Assembly (NCBI RefSeq): GCF_050589685.1
Contig: NZ_JBNGOS010000011.1
Coordinates: forward strand, 1-64,000
DNA: 64,000 nt
Origin: Saccharicrinis sp050589685
Lineage (GTDB): Bacteria; Bacteroidota; Bacteroidia; Bacteroidales; Marinilabiliaceae
Direction of reading: 5' to 3'
The notes under the pieces are model-generated. The model did not search any database. It had not been told where the DNA came from and was given only the letters and a program-made list of their open reading frames with translations. The translations under genes and the position numbers were made by a program. Shown piece by piece: positions 15,429 to 23,997 of this stretch. The number at the start of each line of letters is the position of its first letter. Position 1 is the first letter of the stretch.

Positions 15429-16169
15429 ATGGAACCATTAATAAGCCTCCGGGATATCTATGCGGGATATGCGCCGAATAAACCTGTACTTAAAAAGGTG
15501 AATTTCGAGGTGAAACCTCATGATTTCATCGGCATCATCGGCCCTAATGGAGGGGGCAAATCAACCCTTCTAAAAGTTATATTGGGAATTCTGGAACCTT
15601 TTTCGGGTAAGCTGACCTACCATTTAAAATCCACGGCCGACATCGGTTACCTGCCTCAGATCAATTCAATAGACAAATTTTTTCCGATTAAGGTGGTTGA
15701 TGTGGTATTATCAGGATTAATGGGAAAAAAAGGTTTATTCAAGCGATATACTAAAAATGAGAAAAACAAAGCTTTGGATTTGTTGCGTTTTGTAAATCTA
15801 CAAGACCATGCGCACAATGCCATTGGCAAGCTGTCTGGCGGTCAAATGCAACGCATCTACCTATGCAGAGCAATTATCAACAACCCGCAGGTACTGATAC
15901 TTGACGAACCCAATAATTTTGTGGACAAACATTTTGAGGGTGAATTGTACGAACTGCTTCAGGAACTCAACAAAAAAATGGCCATTTTATTGGTATCGCA
16001 TGATATTGGAACCATATCTTCGTTTATCAAAACCATTGCTTGTGTTAACGAAGAGCTGCATTATCACAATTCCAATAAAATAAGCGACCAAGTATTGCAA
16101 ACGTACAATTGCCCTATTGAGTTAATCACCCATGGCAAGGTACCACACCGGGTATTACACAATCACTAA
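15429..16169 (+). CDS. znuC: zinc ABC transporter ATP-binding protein ZnuC
   Basis: 246 residues with all ABC ATPase motifs: Walker A GPNGGGKST (38-46), the Q-loop region YLPQINSI, signature LSGGQMQR (from 135), Walker B VLILDEP (from 155) and the switch His in LLVSHDIG. The family is the metal-type importer ATPase that energises ZnuB. The region after Walker B reads NNFVDKHFEG where the family commonly has a GVD motif, which is still typical of the group. The gene begins 2 bp after the znuA stop, and znuB follows after 10 bp, so the genes are one transcriptional unit. Confidence 0.93.
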   Translation: MEPLISLRDIYAGYAPNKPVLKKVNFEVKPHDFIGIIGPNGGGKSTLLKVILGILEPFSGKLTYHLKSTADIGYLPQINSIDKFFPIKVVDVVLSGLMGKKGLFKRYTKNEKNKALDLLRFVNLQDHAHNAIGKLSGGQMQRIYLCRAIINNPQVLILDEPNNFVDKHFEGELYELLQELNKKMAILLVSHDIGTISSFIKTIACVNEELHYHNSNKISDQVLQTYNCPIELITHGKVPHRVLHNH

Positions 16170-16179
16170 TATCAAACCA

Positions 16180-17010
16180 ATGCAAGACATCATTAACATA
16201 TTTCAATATTCCTTTTTTATCAATGCACTGATCGCAGGTTTCTTAACCAGCATACTAGCCGGTATTGCCGGTACCTATATTGTTTCGAGAAAAATAGTTT
16301 TTATCAGTGGTGGAATTACACACGCATCCTTTGGTGGTATTGGCCTGGCCTACTTTTTAGGGCTCAACCCTTTTTTAGGCGCTGCCGTTTTTGCGGTATT
16401 ATCCGCGCTGGGCATAGAATGGACTACTTCCAAGGCCAACATAAGGGAAGACAGTGCCATTGCCATTCTTTGGTCGCTGGGCATGGCCATCGGTATTATC
16501 TTTGTTTTTTTAACCCCGGGTTATGCTCCTAACTTAATGAGTTTCCTATTCGGTAACATCCTAACCGTAACCCAAACGGATATATATCAGATGTTCGGTT
16601 TAGCAATAATTATTAGCGCTTGTATGGCCATTTTCTATCGGCCTATTCTTTACACCGCTTTTGACCCGGAGTATGCCAAAACAACCGGTTTAAATATCAA
16701 GTTGATAAAGTATGCAACTGCTGCCATAATTGCATTAACTATTGTATTTAGCATTAGAATTGCCGGTATAATACTTGTATTATCATTATTTACCATCCCT
16801 CAAGCTATTGCCGGCATATTCACCCACGATTTCAAAACAATGATATATTATTCTATCGGCTTTGGTTTTTTGGGTATTATGGCGGGACTAATCGGCTCTT
16901 ATTACTTTAACCTTCCTTCAGGCGCTATCATTATCTTTACCTTAATATTGATTTGGGCTTTATTAAAAAGTCTATTAAAAACCATCAACCTCATAAAATC
17001 ACATTCCTAA
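16180..17010 (+). CDS. znuB: zinc ABC transporter permease ZnuB
   Basis: 276 residues starting at the ATG at 16180 (MQDIINIFQYSFFINAL), 10 bp after znuC; an upstream frame start at 16132 would overlap znuC without homology. It is highly hydrophobic with about eight membrane helices, and has the ABC-3 family segments SRKIVFISGGITHASFGGIG and DPEYAKTTGLN that contact the ATPase. It forms the zinc channel across the inner membrane. Its last 20 bp overlap the 3' end of convergent ispD, and no terminator separates them, so transcripts of the two genes would be partly complementary. Confidence 0.92.
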   Translation: MQDIINIFQYSFFINALIAGFLTSILAGIAGTYIVSRKIVFISGGITHASFGGIGLAYFLGLNPFLGAAVFAVLSALGIEWTTSKANIREDSAIAILWSLGMAIGIIFVFLTPGYAPNLMSFLFGNILTVTQTDIYQMFGLAIIISACMAIFYRPILYTAFDPEYAKTTGLNIKLIKYATAAIIALTIVFSIRIAGIILVLSLFTIPQAIAGIFTHDFKTMIYYSIGFGFLGIMAGLIGSYYFNLPSGAIIIFTLILIWALLKSLLKTINLIKSHS

Positions 17011-17662
17011 GCGCCTCTCCTATTACCAGGTCGATAGGTGTTGTTATTTTTATATTCTCCCGATTTCCCGCTGTTAACTCTATATCGTTTCCTGCACTTT
17101 CGAACACGCTTGCATCATCGGTAAAGAACTCCCGATAAGGCAAACGATATGCCTCTTTAAGTTTTGAAAGAACAAACACTTGCGGTGTCTGGACCATTTT
17201 GTAAAGCTCCCGATGAACTGATTTACTCCCGAAATTCCCGACTTCTCTGATAGATTCAATCACATCAGTTACAGGAATGGCACTTCCCAGCTTTTCAGCG
17301 GTGTTATAACAATTATCCAACGTTTCTCTCGAAACCAGAGGTCGAACACCATCATGAACCCCCACCAAACAATCATCTGTTAATTTTTCTAATCCATTCT
17401 TTACACTATCAAACCGGGTTTTTCCACCAAAAGCAATTTGTAATCCTATTTGAAAACTATATTGCTCACAAAGCTCATCCCATAAACTAATTTGATGCTT
17501 TGGTAACACCAATACAATTTTCATTTGCTTATCATAGGCAGCAAATCGTTCTATCGTATGCATCAATATCGGTTTACCGCACCACCTGATAAATTGCTTA
17601 GGCAGTTCGCTTTTCATCCGGGAGCCGCTTCCCCCGGCCACTACAATTACAGCTTTATTCAT
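16991..17662 (-). CDS. ispD: 2-C-methyl-D-erythritol 4-phosphate cytidylyltransferase IspD
   Basis: 223 residues, the normal IspD length. The CTP-binding N-terminus VAGGSGSRMKSELPKQFI contains the GSGxRM loop and catalytic Lys. VGVHDGVRPLVSRET (about 98-112), KMVQTPQVF (about 148-156) and FTDDASVFE complete the family signature. It transfers CMP from CTP to methylerythritol phosphate in the non-mevalonate isoprenoid pathway. It overlaps znuB by 20 bp tail to tail. No other isoprenoid gene is adjacent. Confidence 0.93.
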   Translation of the reverse strand: MNKAVIVVAGGSGSRMKSELPKQFIRWCGKPILMHTIERFAAYDKQMKIVLVLPKHQISLWDELCEQYSFQIGLQIAFGGKTRFDSVKNGLEKLTDDCLVGVHDGVRPLVSRETLDNCYNTAEKLGSAIPVTDVIESIREVGNFGSKSVHRELYKMVQTPQVFVLSKLKEAYRLPYREFFTDDASVFESAGNDIELTAGNRENIKITTPIDLVIGEALRNVIL

Positions 17663-17832
17663 ATCGCAAAAATAACAAATAGATATTTATACGCTAACTT
17701 ATCCCAATATTACCAAAAAAAGGTAGAGTATTGGTTTAAAGTACCACAACTTATGGGGATTTAGGGTCTAAACTATTGCAATTGCTATCTTTTCGCTTTA
17801 AATTGGTATAAATTCTTAAACATTACTTCATC

Positions 17833-18501
17833 ATGATACCCAAAGAGATATTTGATTTTTTAGTTGAACTGAGTGTTAACAATAACAGAGAATGGTTCCA
17901 GGAAAACAAACCTAAATATCAAACCGCTAAAGAAGCTTTTGAAGAATATATCAATCAACTAATCGGAGTAGTTCACAACATCGACCCAAGTATTGGTCAT
18001 CCGCATGCAAAGGATTGTATTTTTAGAATATTTAGAGATGTTAGGTTTTCAAAGAACAAAGAACCTTATAAAAATAACTTTGGCGCATATATTTCTCATG
18101 GAGGCAGAAAAAGCCCGTACGCAGGATACTATTTACACCTTGAACCGGACAACAGTTTCATTGGCGGGGGTATCTACTGCCCTGAAGCCAAAATTTTAAA
18201 ATCAGTAAGGGAGTCAATTATCGAAAATCCCGAAGAATACAGAGCAATTATTGAAGATGCTAAATTCAAAAAAGTATTTCCTGAAATATGGGGGGAGAAA
18301 CTAAAAACAGCACCGAAAGGCTTTGACAAGACAGACCCTAATATCGATCTTATCAAAAATAAATCGTACACGGCTGTGACAAATGTTTCTGACAAAGAAA
18401 TTCAAGCAAAAAACATGGACAAGAAAATCGAAAAGATATTTACCATTATGAAACCGTTTAACGATTTCATCAACCACGGAGTTAAAAAGGCCTTATCGTA
18501 A
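17833..18501 (+). CDS. DUF2461 domain protein
   Basis: 222 residues matching the DUF2461/TIGR02453 family: NREWFQENKPKYQTAKEAFE near the N-terminus, then IFRIFRDVRFSKNKEPYKNN, a YYLHLEPDNSFIGGGIYCPE segment and a C-terminal DPNIDLIKNKSYTAV. It is a soluble cytoplasmic protein. The biochemical role of this widespread family is not established. It is a single gene: ispD diverges upstream and a bidirectional terminator follows at 18525. Confidence 0.85.
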   Translation: MIPKEIFDFLVELSVNNNREWFQENKPKYQTAKEAFEEYINQLIGVVHNIDPSIGHPHAKDCIFRIFRDVRFSKNKEPYKNNFGAYISHGGRKSPYAGYYLHLEPDNSFIGGGIYCPEAKILKSVRESIIENPEEYRAIIEDAKFKKVFPEIWGEKLKTAPKGFDKTDPNIDLIKNKSYTAVTNVSDKEIQAKNMDKKIEKIFTIMKPFNDFINHGVKKALS

Positions 18502-18524
18502 GTAATGTCAAACAAGATCATGAA

Positions 18525-18557
18525 AAAAAAGGCCTCATATGATACGAGGCCTTTTTT
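18525..18557. terminator. bidirectional terminator
   Basis: AAAAAAGGCCTC (18525-18536) pairs perfectly with GAGGCCTTTTTT (18546-18557) around a 9-nt loop. It serves the DUF2461 gene on the plus strand and the ferredoxin gene ending at 18561 on the minus strand. Confidence 0.9.
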
Positions 18558-18560
18558 ATG

Positions 18561-20171
18561 CTAAAACGGAAAATCTTCATCCAAAGCCTTATGCTGACTT
18601 TCTTCCTCCTTAGGTTTTTGGGCTATTTGATGAACCGGGTTACCCTCTATATAAATTGCCTTGTGCGGATAATCTACCGGACAAGGATGTTCACACGCCC
18701 CGCACCCAATACACAAATCCTGGTTAACTTCCGGAATCACCAAACCATTCCGATAAGGTACCATAGATACAGCTTTGGTAGGACAATGTTCGGAACATGC
18801 ACCACAATCGGTTCCATCACGGTGCACCACACAATTGCGCTTCACGAAAACTGCCTTACCTAGTTGAGTTAATTGTTTTTCCTCCAATGACAATGGCAAT
18901 ATGGCACCTGTAGGACAGATATCACTACATCTTGTACAGTCGAAATTACAGAAGCCGGCATGGGCATAATCCATATGTGGCTGCATAAAACCCACCAATC
19001 CATATTCGGTTACGGCAGGCTGCAGGACATTCGTAGGACATGCCGAAATACAAAGACCGCAAGCGGTACAAAGACTATTGAACCTTTCTATACTTTTTGA
19101 TCCCGGTGGAGTAACCGGATATTCCCTTTCAGATAATTTATATGGTGGTCGGTTCCCAAAGCCTCCGTTACCTCTGCCGTGACCATGCCCTTGTCCATGA
19201 CCATGTTGTGCTAAAATTGTTGAGCTTGCCGTTATGGCCAGCAAAGTGGCTATAGCCCCTCTTCTATCCACGGTTTTTTCACCCTTCACAACCTTAACTT
19301 GGGTTTTCTTTTTTTTAGATGACAATGTGTATTTGATGGCATCGTCGTTACAAACCGGCAAGCAATCGTAACAAGCCACACATCTCGAATAATCAATATT
19401 TTGTGTTTTTAAATCGATACACTCACTTTTACAAGCACTGGCGCACTTTCCGCATTTAGTGCAGCTTTCACTTGATATCCGAACCTTAACCAAGGCCTTT
19501 TTCGAGATCAATCCCAACAAAGTACCTACCGGACAAATCAAATTACAAAACAAACGACCTCGTTTGTACGATAAATAAGCAATCAGAACAAAAAACAAGC
19601 TTACATAAATTGTTATTGTCCAAGAAGCATGAACCAACTCGATAACGTGTAAGCTGTAAATCTTTTGTCCCTGAAGTATTCCGGCTATTACATTATTCCC
19701 CCAAACAAATACTGGCTTAATACTATAAGTAAATATACGCCCGGCATTACTATATGGGTCCAATAGGTTGATGATTAACGAAGTGCCGACAATAAAACTC
19801 AATATCGCAATTCCTAACAATCCGTAACGAACAACAGGATATGCTTTTTTAAATTTAAAGAATACCTTCTTTTTGATTCTTTTTCTTGCAATAAAAGTAA
19901 AAATATCCTGCAATATGCCTAACGGACAGACGGCTGAACAATAAATTCGCCCCAACAAAAACGTTACTACAACAACTATAAGAAAGCCTGCAGCCGACAG
20001 CGATACTACTTGAATAAATTTAAGTACGGAAGGAACAAATTGCAAAAAAATGATATTTGAGGTAAAGGCTTCTGGCATCATCTCATAAATATCAATAAAC
20101 GAAAAGAGTGTGAGCGAAAAAAACAAGAGCGCCACAGCCACTCTTGTTTTTTTAAGATTAGAATGTTGCAT
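18561..20171 (-). CDS. NapH-NapG-like membrane polyferredoxin fusion
   Basis: 536 residues from the ATG at 20171; a TTG at 20180 would overlap the upstream stop. Residues 1-215 carry about five membrane helices with two CxxxCP motifs (YCSAVCPLG, FCNLICPVG), as in NapH/CcoG. Next come two 4Fe-4S ferredoxin motifs (CTKCGKCASAC, CVACYDCLPVC; about 237-275). A linker then shows a twin-arginine-like signal (VDRRGAIATLL, about 301-311) and a His/Gly-rich segment. Four more 4Fe-4S motifs follow (CTACGLCISACP, CTRCSDICP, CGACSEHCP, CIGCGACEHPCP; about 368-510), the NapG/MauM pattern. So one chain joins a quinol-dehydrogenase membrane module to a periplasmic ferredoxin. It sits 5 bp downstream of the DUF362 gene. 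No nitrate reductase is nearby, so the electron acceptor is unknown. Confidence 0.85.
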   Translation of the reverse strand: MQHSNLKKTRVAVALLFFSLTLFSFIDIYEMMPEAFTSNIIFLQFVPSVLKFIQVVSLSAAGFLIVVVVTFLLGRIYCSAVCPLGILQDIFTFIARKRIKKKVFFKFKKAYPVVRYGLLGIAILSFIVGTSLIINLLDPYSNAGRIFTYSIKPVFVWGNNVIAGILQGQKIYSLHVIELVHASWTITIYVSLFFVLIAYLSYKRGRLFCNLICPVGTLLGLISKKALVKVRISSESCTKCGKCASACKSECIDLKTQNIDYSRCVACYDCLPVCNDDAIKYTLSSKKKKTQVKVVKGEKTVDRRGAIATLLAITASSTILAQHGHGQGHGHGRGNGGFGNRPPYKLSEREYPVTPPGSKSIERFNSLCTACGLCISACPTNVLQPAVTEYGLVGFMQPHMDYAHAGFCNFDCTRCSDICPTGAILPLSLEEKQLTQLGKAVFVKRNCVVHRDGTDCGACSEHCPTKAVSMVPYRNGLVIPEVNQDLCIGCGACEHPCPVDYPHKAIYIEGNPVHQIAQKPKEEESQHKALDEDFPF

Positions 20172-20176
20172 TCCTA

Positions 20177-21091
20177 TCAAATTTTAATACGATGAATGTT
20201 TATCTCATTCAGGTTTTTATTTCCTAACCCCATTTCATGGGCAATTTTAATGTGCCCAACCTCATCAGGCTCAAGTCCGAACATTTTTGCAGCTGCCGCA
20301 TCTGTTGCGACAATATCAGCAGAAGCAATCAATGCTTTTAAATTAACAACATCCGCAGTGGAAACACCACGCGGTCCGTTTTTTGTCATCATGTTGTAAC
20401 CGTCTATAATCGTTAGATCCGGCTTGCGGAATGTAACAAAATCAGCAATACATTGATGCAGATCGTTGCTATGGTAGAATTTCCGGTCCCATACAACACC
20501 CATCAGGTTTTTCATTCCCAACGAAAGTTTTGTGGAAGCATGATGTTTGAGCACGGGGACATTTATAAATACATCGGAACTCTGAACCAGATCATGCACC
20601 TTTGAATTTTTAAGGCTCACACCTTTAGCAATACTAACCTCTTTGTAATAACTCTCGGTATTGCCTGGCACCATTTTTCCGCCAGCCTCTTTTACATATT
20701 TTTGTATTTCGCTGTTGCTGTAACACCTGTCCCATTTGTTACATGTTTTATCGAACACATTAACTTCGGCAGCTCCAGCCTCGAAACAACGCTTCACAAT
20801 ATGTCCCACTAATTTGGGGTTTGTGTTTGCAGCCCTTTCCGGTGGCGCATCCCAACCAATATTTGGTTTAACCAGAACAGACTGTCCTTTAGACACGAAC
20901 TTATCCAATCCGCCAAGCGCTTCCATGGCCTTATCAAACATCTCTTCAGGTTCACCCCCTCTTACAGCAGCCAAATCGGATTTTACTGCCGCATTATTTG
21001 CCATTAGGGAATCTAATCCACCAAAAAGGGGACCTACACCCGTCAACAACCCCAATCCTACACCTGTCCTTAAAAAGTCTCTTCGTTCCAT
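20177..21091 (-). CDS. Tat-type DUF362 protein
   Basis: 304 residues. The start MERRDFLRTGVGLGLLTGVG is a twin-arginine signal (RRDFLR), so export in a folded, cofactor-bearing state is likely. The body is a DUF362 domain: SVLVKPNIGWDAPPERAANT, then VINVPVLKHHASTKLSLG, NLMGVVWDR and a C-terminal IVATDAAAAKMFGLEP. Many DUF362 proteins carry 4Fe-4S clusters, but this one lacks a CxxCxxC ferredoxin motif. The function of the family is unknown. It is the first gene of a tightly linked pair with the polyferredoxin fusion, so the two probably act together in a periplasmic electron-transfer step. A -7-like box TAACTTTG lies about 37 bp upstream. Confidence 0.85.
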   Translation of the reverse strand: MERRDFLRTGVGLGLLTGVGPLFGGLDSLMANNAAVKSDLAAVRGGEPEEMFDKAMEALGGLDKFVSKGQSVLVKPNIGWDAPPERAANTNPKLVGHIVKRCFEAGAAEVNVFDKTCNKWDRCYSNSEIQKYVKEAGGKMVPGNTESYYKEVSIAKGVSLKNSKVHDLVQSSDVFINVPVLKHHASTKLSLGMKNLMGVVWDRKFYHSNDLHQCIADFVTFRKPDLTIIDGYNMMTKNGPRGVSTADVVNLKALIASADIVATDAAAAKMFGLEPDEVGHIKIAHEMGLGNKNLNEINIHRIKI

Positions 21092-21127
21092 ATCTATCTA
21101 TCATTTAAACCATTTCGCTATCACAAC

Positions 21128-21135
21128 CAAAGTTA
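21128..21135 (-). promoter_or_regulatory. -7 promoter box of the DUF362-polyferredoxin pair
   Basis: On the minus strand this reads TAACTTTG, matching TAnnTTTG, about 37 bp upstream of the DUF362 ATG. The -33 element is not clear. Confidence 0.45.
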
Positions 21136-21189
21136 TAATTTTTATGGTTTTGTTTTACATGCATACGGCAATTTAAAAAGCGTATAAAT

Positions 21190-21229
21190 AAAAAAAGGAG
21201 ACGCTACAATAGTATCTCCCTTTTTTTTA
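21190..21229 (-). terminator. terminator of the MORN/YwqK-like gene
   Basis: A short stem (GGAGA with TCTCC, extended by A/T pairs) lies between A and T runs and ends about 20 bp before the stop of the gene at 21249. It may act in both directions, also insulating the divergent promoter of the DUF362 pair. Confidence 0.6.
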
Positions 21230-21248
21230 TAATTTTTTCAAAAAACTT

Positions 21249-21710
21249 TTAGAACTCTTTCTTTGACGTCAGTTTCCCTTTTTCGTCATAAATTTTCCAA
21301 ACCCCCGACTTTTTACCCTTTACATATAACATATCGTACCTTAAGGTTCCATTTTCGTCGAATATTTTCCACTCACCATGCTTTACACCTTTCTTGTAAC
21401 TGGCCACTCCTAATTTAACTCCCTCTTCGTTCCATGTTTCCCATAGGCCGTCCATTTTGTTTTTGTCATATGAACGAATTCCCTGTGTTAATTTATTGTC
21501 GAAATAATAGGTTGAAATACCTTGTTTATTCCCCTCAACAACTTTCATTTCAACACGTTTATTCCCGCTTGGGTACAGTTCCACATAAGTGCCGGTGTAA
21601 AGCTCACCGTTTTGGTTGTAATACAAACCATCCTCTTCACTCAGTATCAACTGCGCTTGGCCGAAGGTCACCAGACCCATAAAAAGCAATAATGTCATCA
21701 ATATTCTCAT
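21249..21710 (-). CDS. secreted MORN-repeat / YwqK-like protein
   Basis: 153 residues from the ATG at 21710 (MRILMTLLLFMGLVTFGQAQ), a clear signal peptide; an upstream ATG at 21740 would spoil it. The mature protein consists of repeats of about 20-23 residues with the pattern Gly-x-Trp/Tyr and Tyr-Asp-x-Asn/Lys-Gly (LYTGTYVELYPSGNKR, GLWETWNEEG, GEWKIFDENGTL, GVWKIYDEKG), as in MORN or YwqK-antitoxin-like proteins. The exported location argues against an antitoxin role. It may bind cell-surface ligands, but the function is unknown. It is monocistronic. Confidence 0.78.
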   Translation of the reverse strand: MRILMTLLLFMGLVTFGQAQLILSEEDGLYYNQNGELYTGTYVELYPSGNKRVEMKVVEGNKQGISTYYFDNKLTQGIRSYDKNKMDGLWETWNEEGVKLGVASYKKGVKHGEWKIFDENGTLRYDMLYVKGKKSGVWKIYDEKGKLTSKKEF

Positions 21711-21907
21711 GGCTTTCAATTTTAAATTGTTTATAATCAAAAAGCCTCCCGGATTTAAAGTAGCTGTGCACCACCTTGTAGGTCAAATCCTCATGTGTAC
21801 CGTAATCTTAACCTCAAATTAATATTAAAGTTACATTAAATGCAAATTTTCTATATTAAGTTTTAAAGCGAAATAACCATATACACCTTATCTTATTAAT
21901 AGACAAC

Positions 21908-21940
21908 AAAAAAGCCATCCGGATATAAGATGGCTTTTTT
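21908..21940 (-). terminator. terminator of the CarboxypepD_reg-like gene
   Basis: AAAAAAGCCATC (21908-21919) pairs perfectly with GATGGCTTTTTT (21929-21940) around a 9-nt loop. It lies about 20 bp beyond the stop at 21962 on the minus strand. Confidence 0.88.
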
Positions 21941-21961
21941 TACTCGTATGTTAAATATTTT

Positions 21962-22315
21962 TTAATTCACTGTTTTCATCCTGACATGAACAGTGTTTTC
22001 ACCATTCGCGCTTGCTATTACTTCTTCACCTTTTATTTCACTATATGACACCAACTTAGCTACCATCTTGTAGGTTCCTACTTTTACATTATCAAAAGTA
22101 AAATTGCCATCAAAATCAGTGTAAGTTTTCAAATCGGTACCTTCCAACGCTACTTCAACACCTACAAGTGTTTCTCCTGTGACCTCATCGATAACTGAAC
22201 CACAGATATGGGTTGTTGCGGCCGCTTTGACCTTTACCTTACTTGACTTTTCTCCTTTAAAACTATTCAGTGATAAAATAGCTACAACTGCTGTTAATAA
22301 TACTATGAATTTCAT
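21962..22315 (-). CDS. small secreted CarboxypepD_reg-like protein
   Basis: 117 residues from the ATG at 22315 (MKFIVLLTAVVAILSL); a start at 22348 is possible and would add MMTDYTTKKRK. After the signal peptide comes a single beta-sandwich domain of the carboxypeptidase-regulatory type: ICGSVIDEVTGETLVGVEVA, TDFDGNFTFDNVKVGTYKM and a C-terminal HVRMKTV strand. In Bacteroidota this domain normally forms the N-terminus of TonB-dependent receptors; here it is free-standing and probably periplasmic or surface-attached. The role is unknown. A strong terminator follows. Confidence 0.75.
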   Translation of the reverse strand: MKFIVLLTAVVAILSLNSFKGEKSSKVKVKAAATTHICGSVIDEVTGETLVGVEVALEGTDLKTYTDFDGNFTFDNVKVGTYKMVAKLVSYSEIKGEEVIASANGENTVHVRMKTVN

Positions 22316-22549
22316 TTTTCTCTTTTTAGTGGTATAGTCAGTCATCACAGGTTCTCTTTTTTAGAGTATTGGATATGATATTTTATTTGTCATTCCTATA
22401 TTTCTGTCACAACAAAAATATATTTTTAATATTACCAGAATCTTACCGCCTGTTTACATGTACGTTAACAAATCGTAAGTCTTACGCCATTAATTTTTTG
22501 TTTGATTGTATTTTTTCTTAAATTAAAGTTCAAACAAACTTAATTCCTC

Positions 22550-23239
22550 ATGAATTATTTCTCCGATTTTTTTCAATTGTTCTTTCCCCGAATATGCCCC
22601 ATTTGCAATTCAGCTTTATATAAGCACGAAAAAAATATATGTATTAAATGCTTAAAAAAATTACCACGTTCGTATTTTCATTTAGCGGACGATAATCCTT
22701 TAAACAAAATATTTTGGGGCAGAGTGGACATTGAAAAAGTTGTATCGTTTATGCTTTACACCAAAGGAAGTATGGTCAAGTACATCTTGCATGCCATAAA
22801 ATATGGAAATAAAAAAGAACTGGGTTATGAATTGGGCAAGTTATATAGCCAGGAACTACTTGAAGTGAACTATTTTAATAATATTGATTATTTAATACCC
22901 GTTCCTTTACATCCCAAAAAGCTTGCTAAGCGCGGCTATAACCAAAGCGAATGGATAGCTAAGGGGTTGGCAGAAAACATATCGGGCAAAGTAATGCCCG
23001 ACAACCTTTACAAGCGTATTTATACCACCAGCCAAACCAATAAAGGAAGATATAAAAGGTGGGAAAATATTGCGAATAGTTTTGACGTTAGGAATCCTTC
23101 GATATTAGAAAACAAAAAGGTGTTATTAGTGGATGATGTATTAACAACCGGTGCGACCCTTGAAGCCTGTGCCTCAAACCTGGCAAAAATTAAAGGAACC
23201 AGGATTTTTGTGGCCACATTAGCATATGCCACCAATTAA
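22550..23239 (+). CDS. ComF family phosphoribosyltransferase-like protein
   Basis: 229 residues. The N-terminus has a zinc-finger-like Cys set (CPICNSALYKHEKNICIKC, about 17-35). The C-terminal type I phosphoribosyltransferase fold has VPLHPKKLAKRGYNQSEWIA and the PRPP loop VLLVDDVLTTGATLEAC (about 190-206). ComF is needed for DNA uptake in competent bacteria and is present, with unclear role, in many others. It is a single gene in this window. YifB/ComM is also present, but no DNA-uptake machinery is visible here. Confidence 0.9.
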   Translation: MNYFSDFFQLFFPRICPICNSALYKHEKNICIKCLKKLPRSYFHLADDNPLNKIFWGRVDIEKVVSFMLYTKGSMVKYILHAIKYGNKKELGYELGKLYSQELLEVNYFNNIDYLIPVPLHPKKLAKRGYNQSEWIAKGLAENISGKVMPDNLYKRIYTTSQTNKGRYKRWENIANSFDVRNPSILENKKVLLVDDVLTTGATLEACASNLAKIKGTRIFVATLAYATN

Positions 23240-23293
23240 CTCATTTTATCATGAATGTTGATAAAAACGCAACAAGCTACGGTTGCACCAGGG

Positions 23294-23935
23294 TTAATTA
23301 CCAAAGAGACTCTCAAATTCATAGTACAATGAAAGACTGACCAGATGATTATACTGACCATATTTACCATCCATCCAATGTGGTGGTTTTTGGTTGTCAA
23401 AAGCTCCTCCATAAGCTTTACGAACCCTGGTAAAAGCATACGACCAACGTAAATTCACAAACATACGCGGATGAAACTGGTAATTGACACCCAGCAGTCC
23501 TGACAATTCATAGTCCTCGAAGGGGTAATCGGAGATTAATGTTCCATATTGATCCTCCTCTTTGGAATTAATTAACACACCAAAAGCCGCTCCTGCCTCA
23601 AACGAAAAATCATTAACATCTACTTTAACCAGCAAGGGAACTTCCATATAATCGAAGTTTAACTTATACAAGTTAAAATCTCCTTTAGATTCATTAGGAT
23701 TGTGCCTGCTTCCCTTTTGCTTATATACAATTTCGAGTTGGCCTGCCCATATATCGGCAAACTGCCTGGATACATACAGGCCCCCTACCAATCCGATTTT
23801 GTTGAAGCCTACATAATTATCGCCATGCACCTGACTAAAGGTAGCACCTCCAATAGCACCGGCTTTAAACTCCTGTGAAAACGAGGAAAACCCAACCAGA
23901 AATAAAAATAATATGACAATTTTAAACCTTAACAT
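23294..23935 (-). CDS. PorT-like outer-membrane beta-barrel protein
   Basis: 213 residues with a signal peptide (MLRFKIVILFLFLVGFSSFSQ). The mature chain is a small barrel of the PorT/OMP_b-brl_2 type: FKAGAIGGATFSQVHGDN at the start, then GLVGGLYVSRQF, LNFDYMEVPLLVKVDVN, FSFEAGAAFGVLI and YELSGLLGVNYQFHPRMFV. The LxYMEVPLLVK motif is characteristic of the family. It resides in the outer membrane. PorT itself takes part in type IX secretion, but many paralogues do not, so the function is open. The gene is convergent with comF. Confidence 0.82.
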   Translation of the reverse strand: MLRFKIVILFLFLVGFSSFSQEFKAGAIGGATFSQVHGDNYVGFNKIGLVGGLYVSRQFADIWAGQLEIVYKQKGSRHNPNESKGDFNLYKLNFDYMEVPLLVKVDVNDFSFEAGAAFGVLINSKEEDQYGTLISDYPFEDYELSGLLGVNYQFHPRMFVNLRWSYAFTRVRKAYGGAFDNQKPPHWMDGKYGQYNHLVSLSLYYEFESLFGN

Positions 23936-23997
23936 GTAACAGAATTCGATTTTAAGTCAAGATAGCACAACTAACTGAACAATTCAACCACATGCTA

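Noticed and set aside
20171..20180. TTG start of the polyferredoxin gene overlapping the DUF362 stop
   Set aside because: The ATG at 20171 lies only three codons later and gives a better start; neither choice changes the domains.
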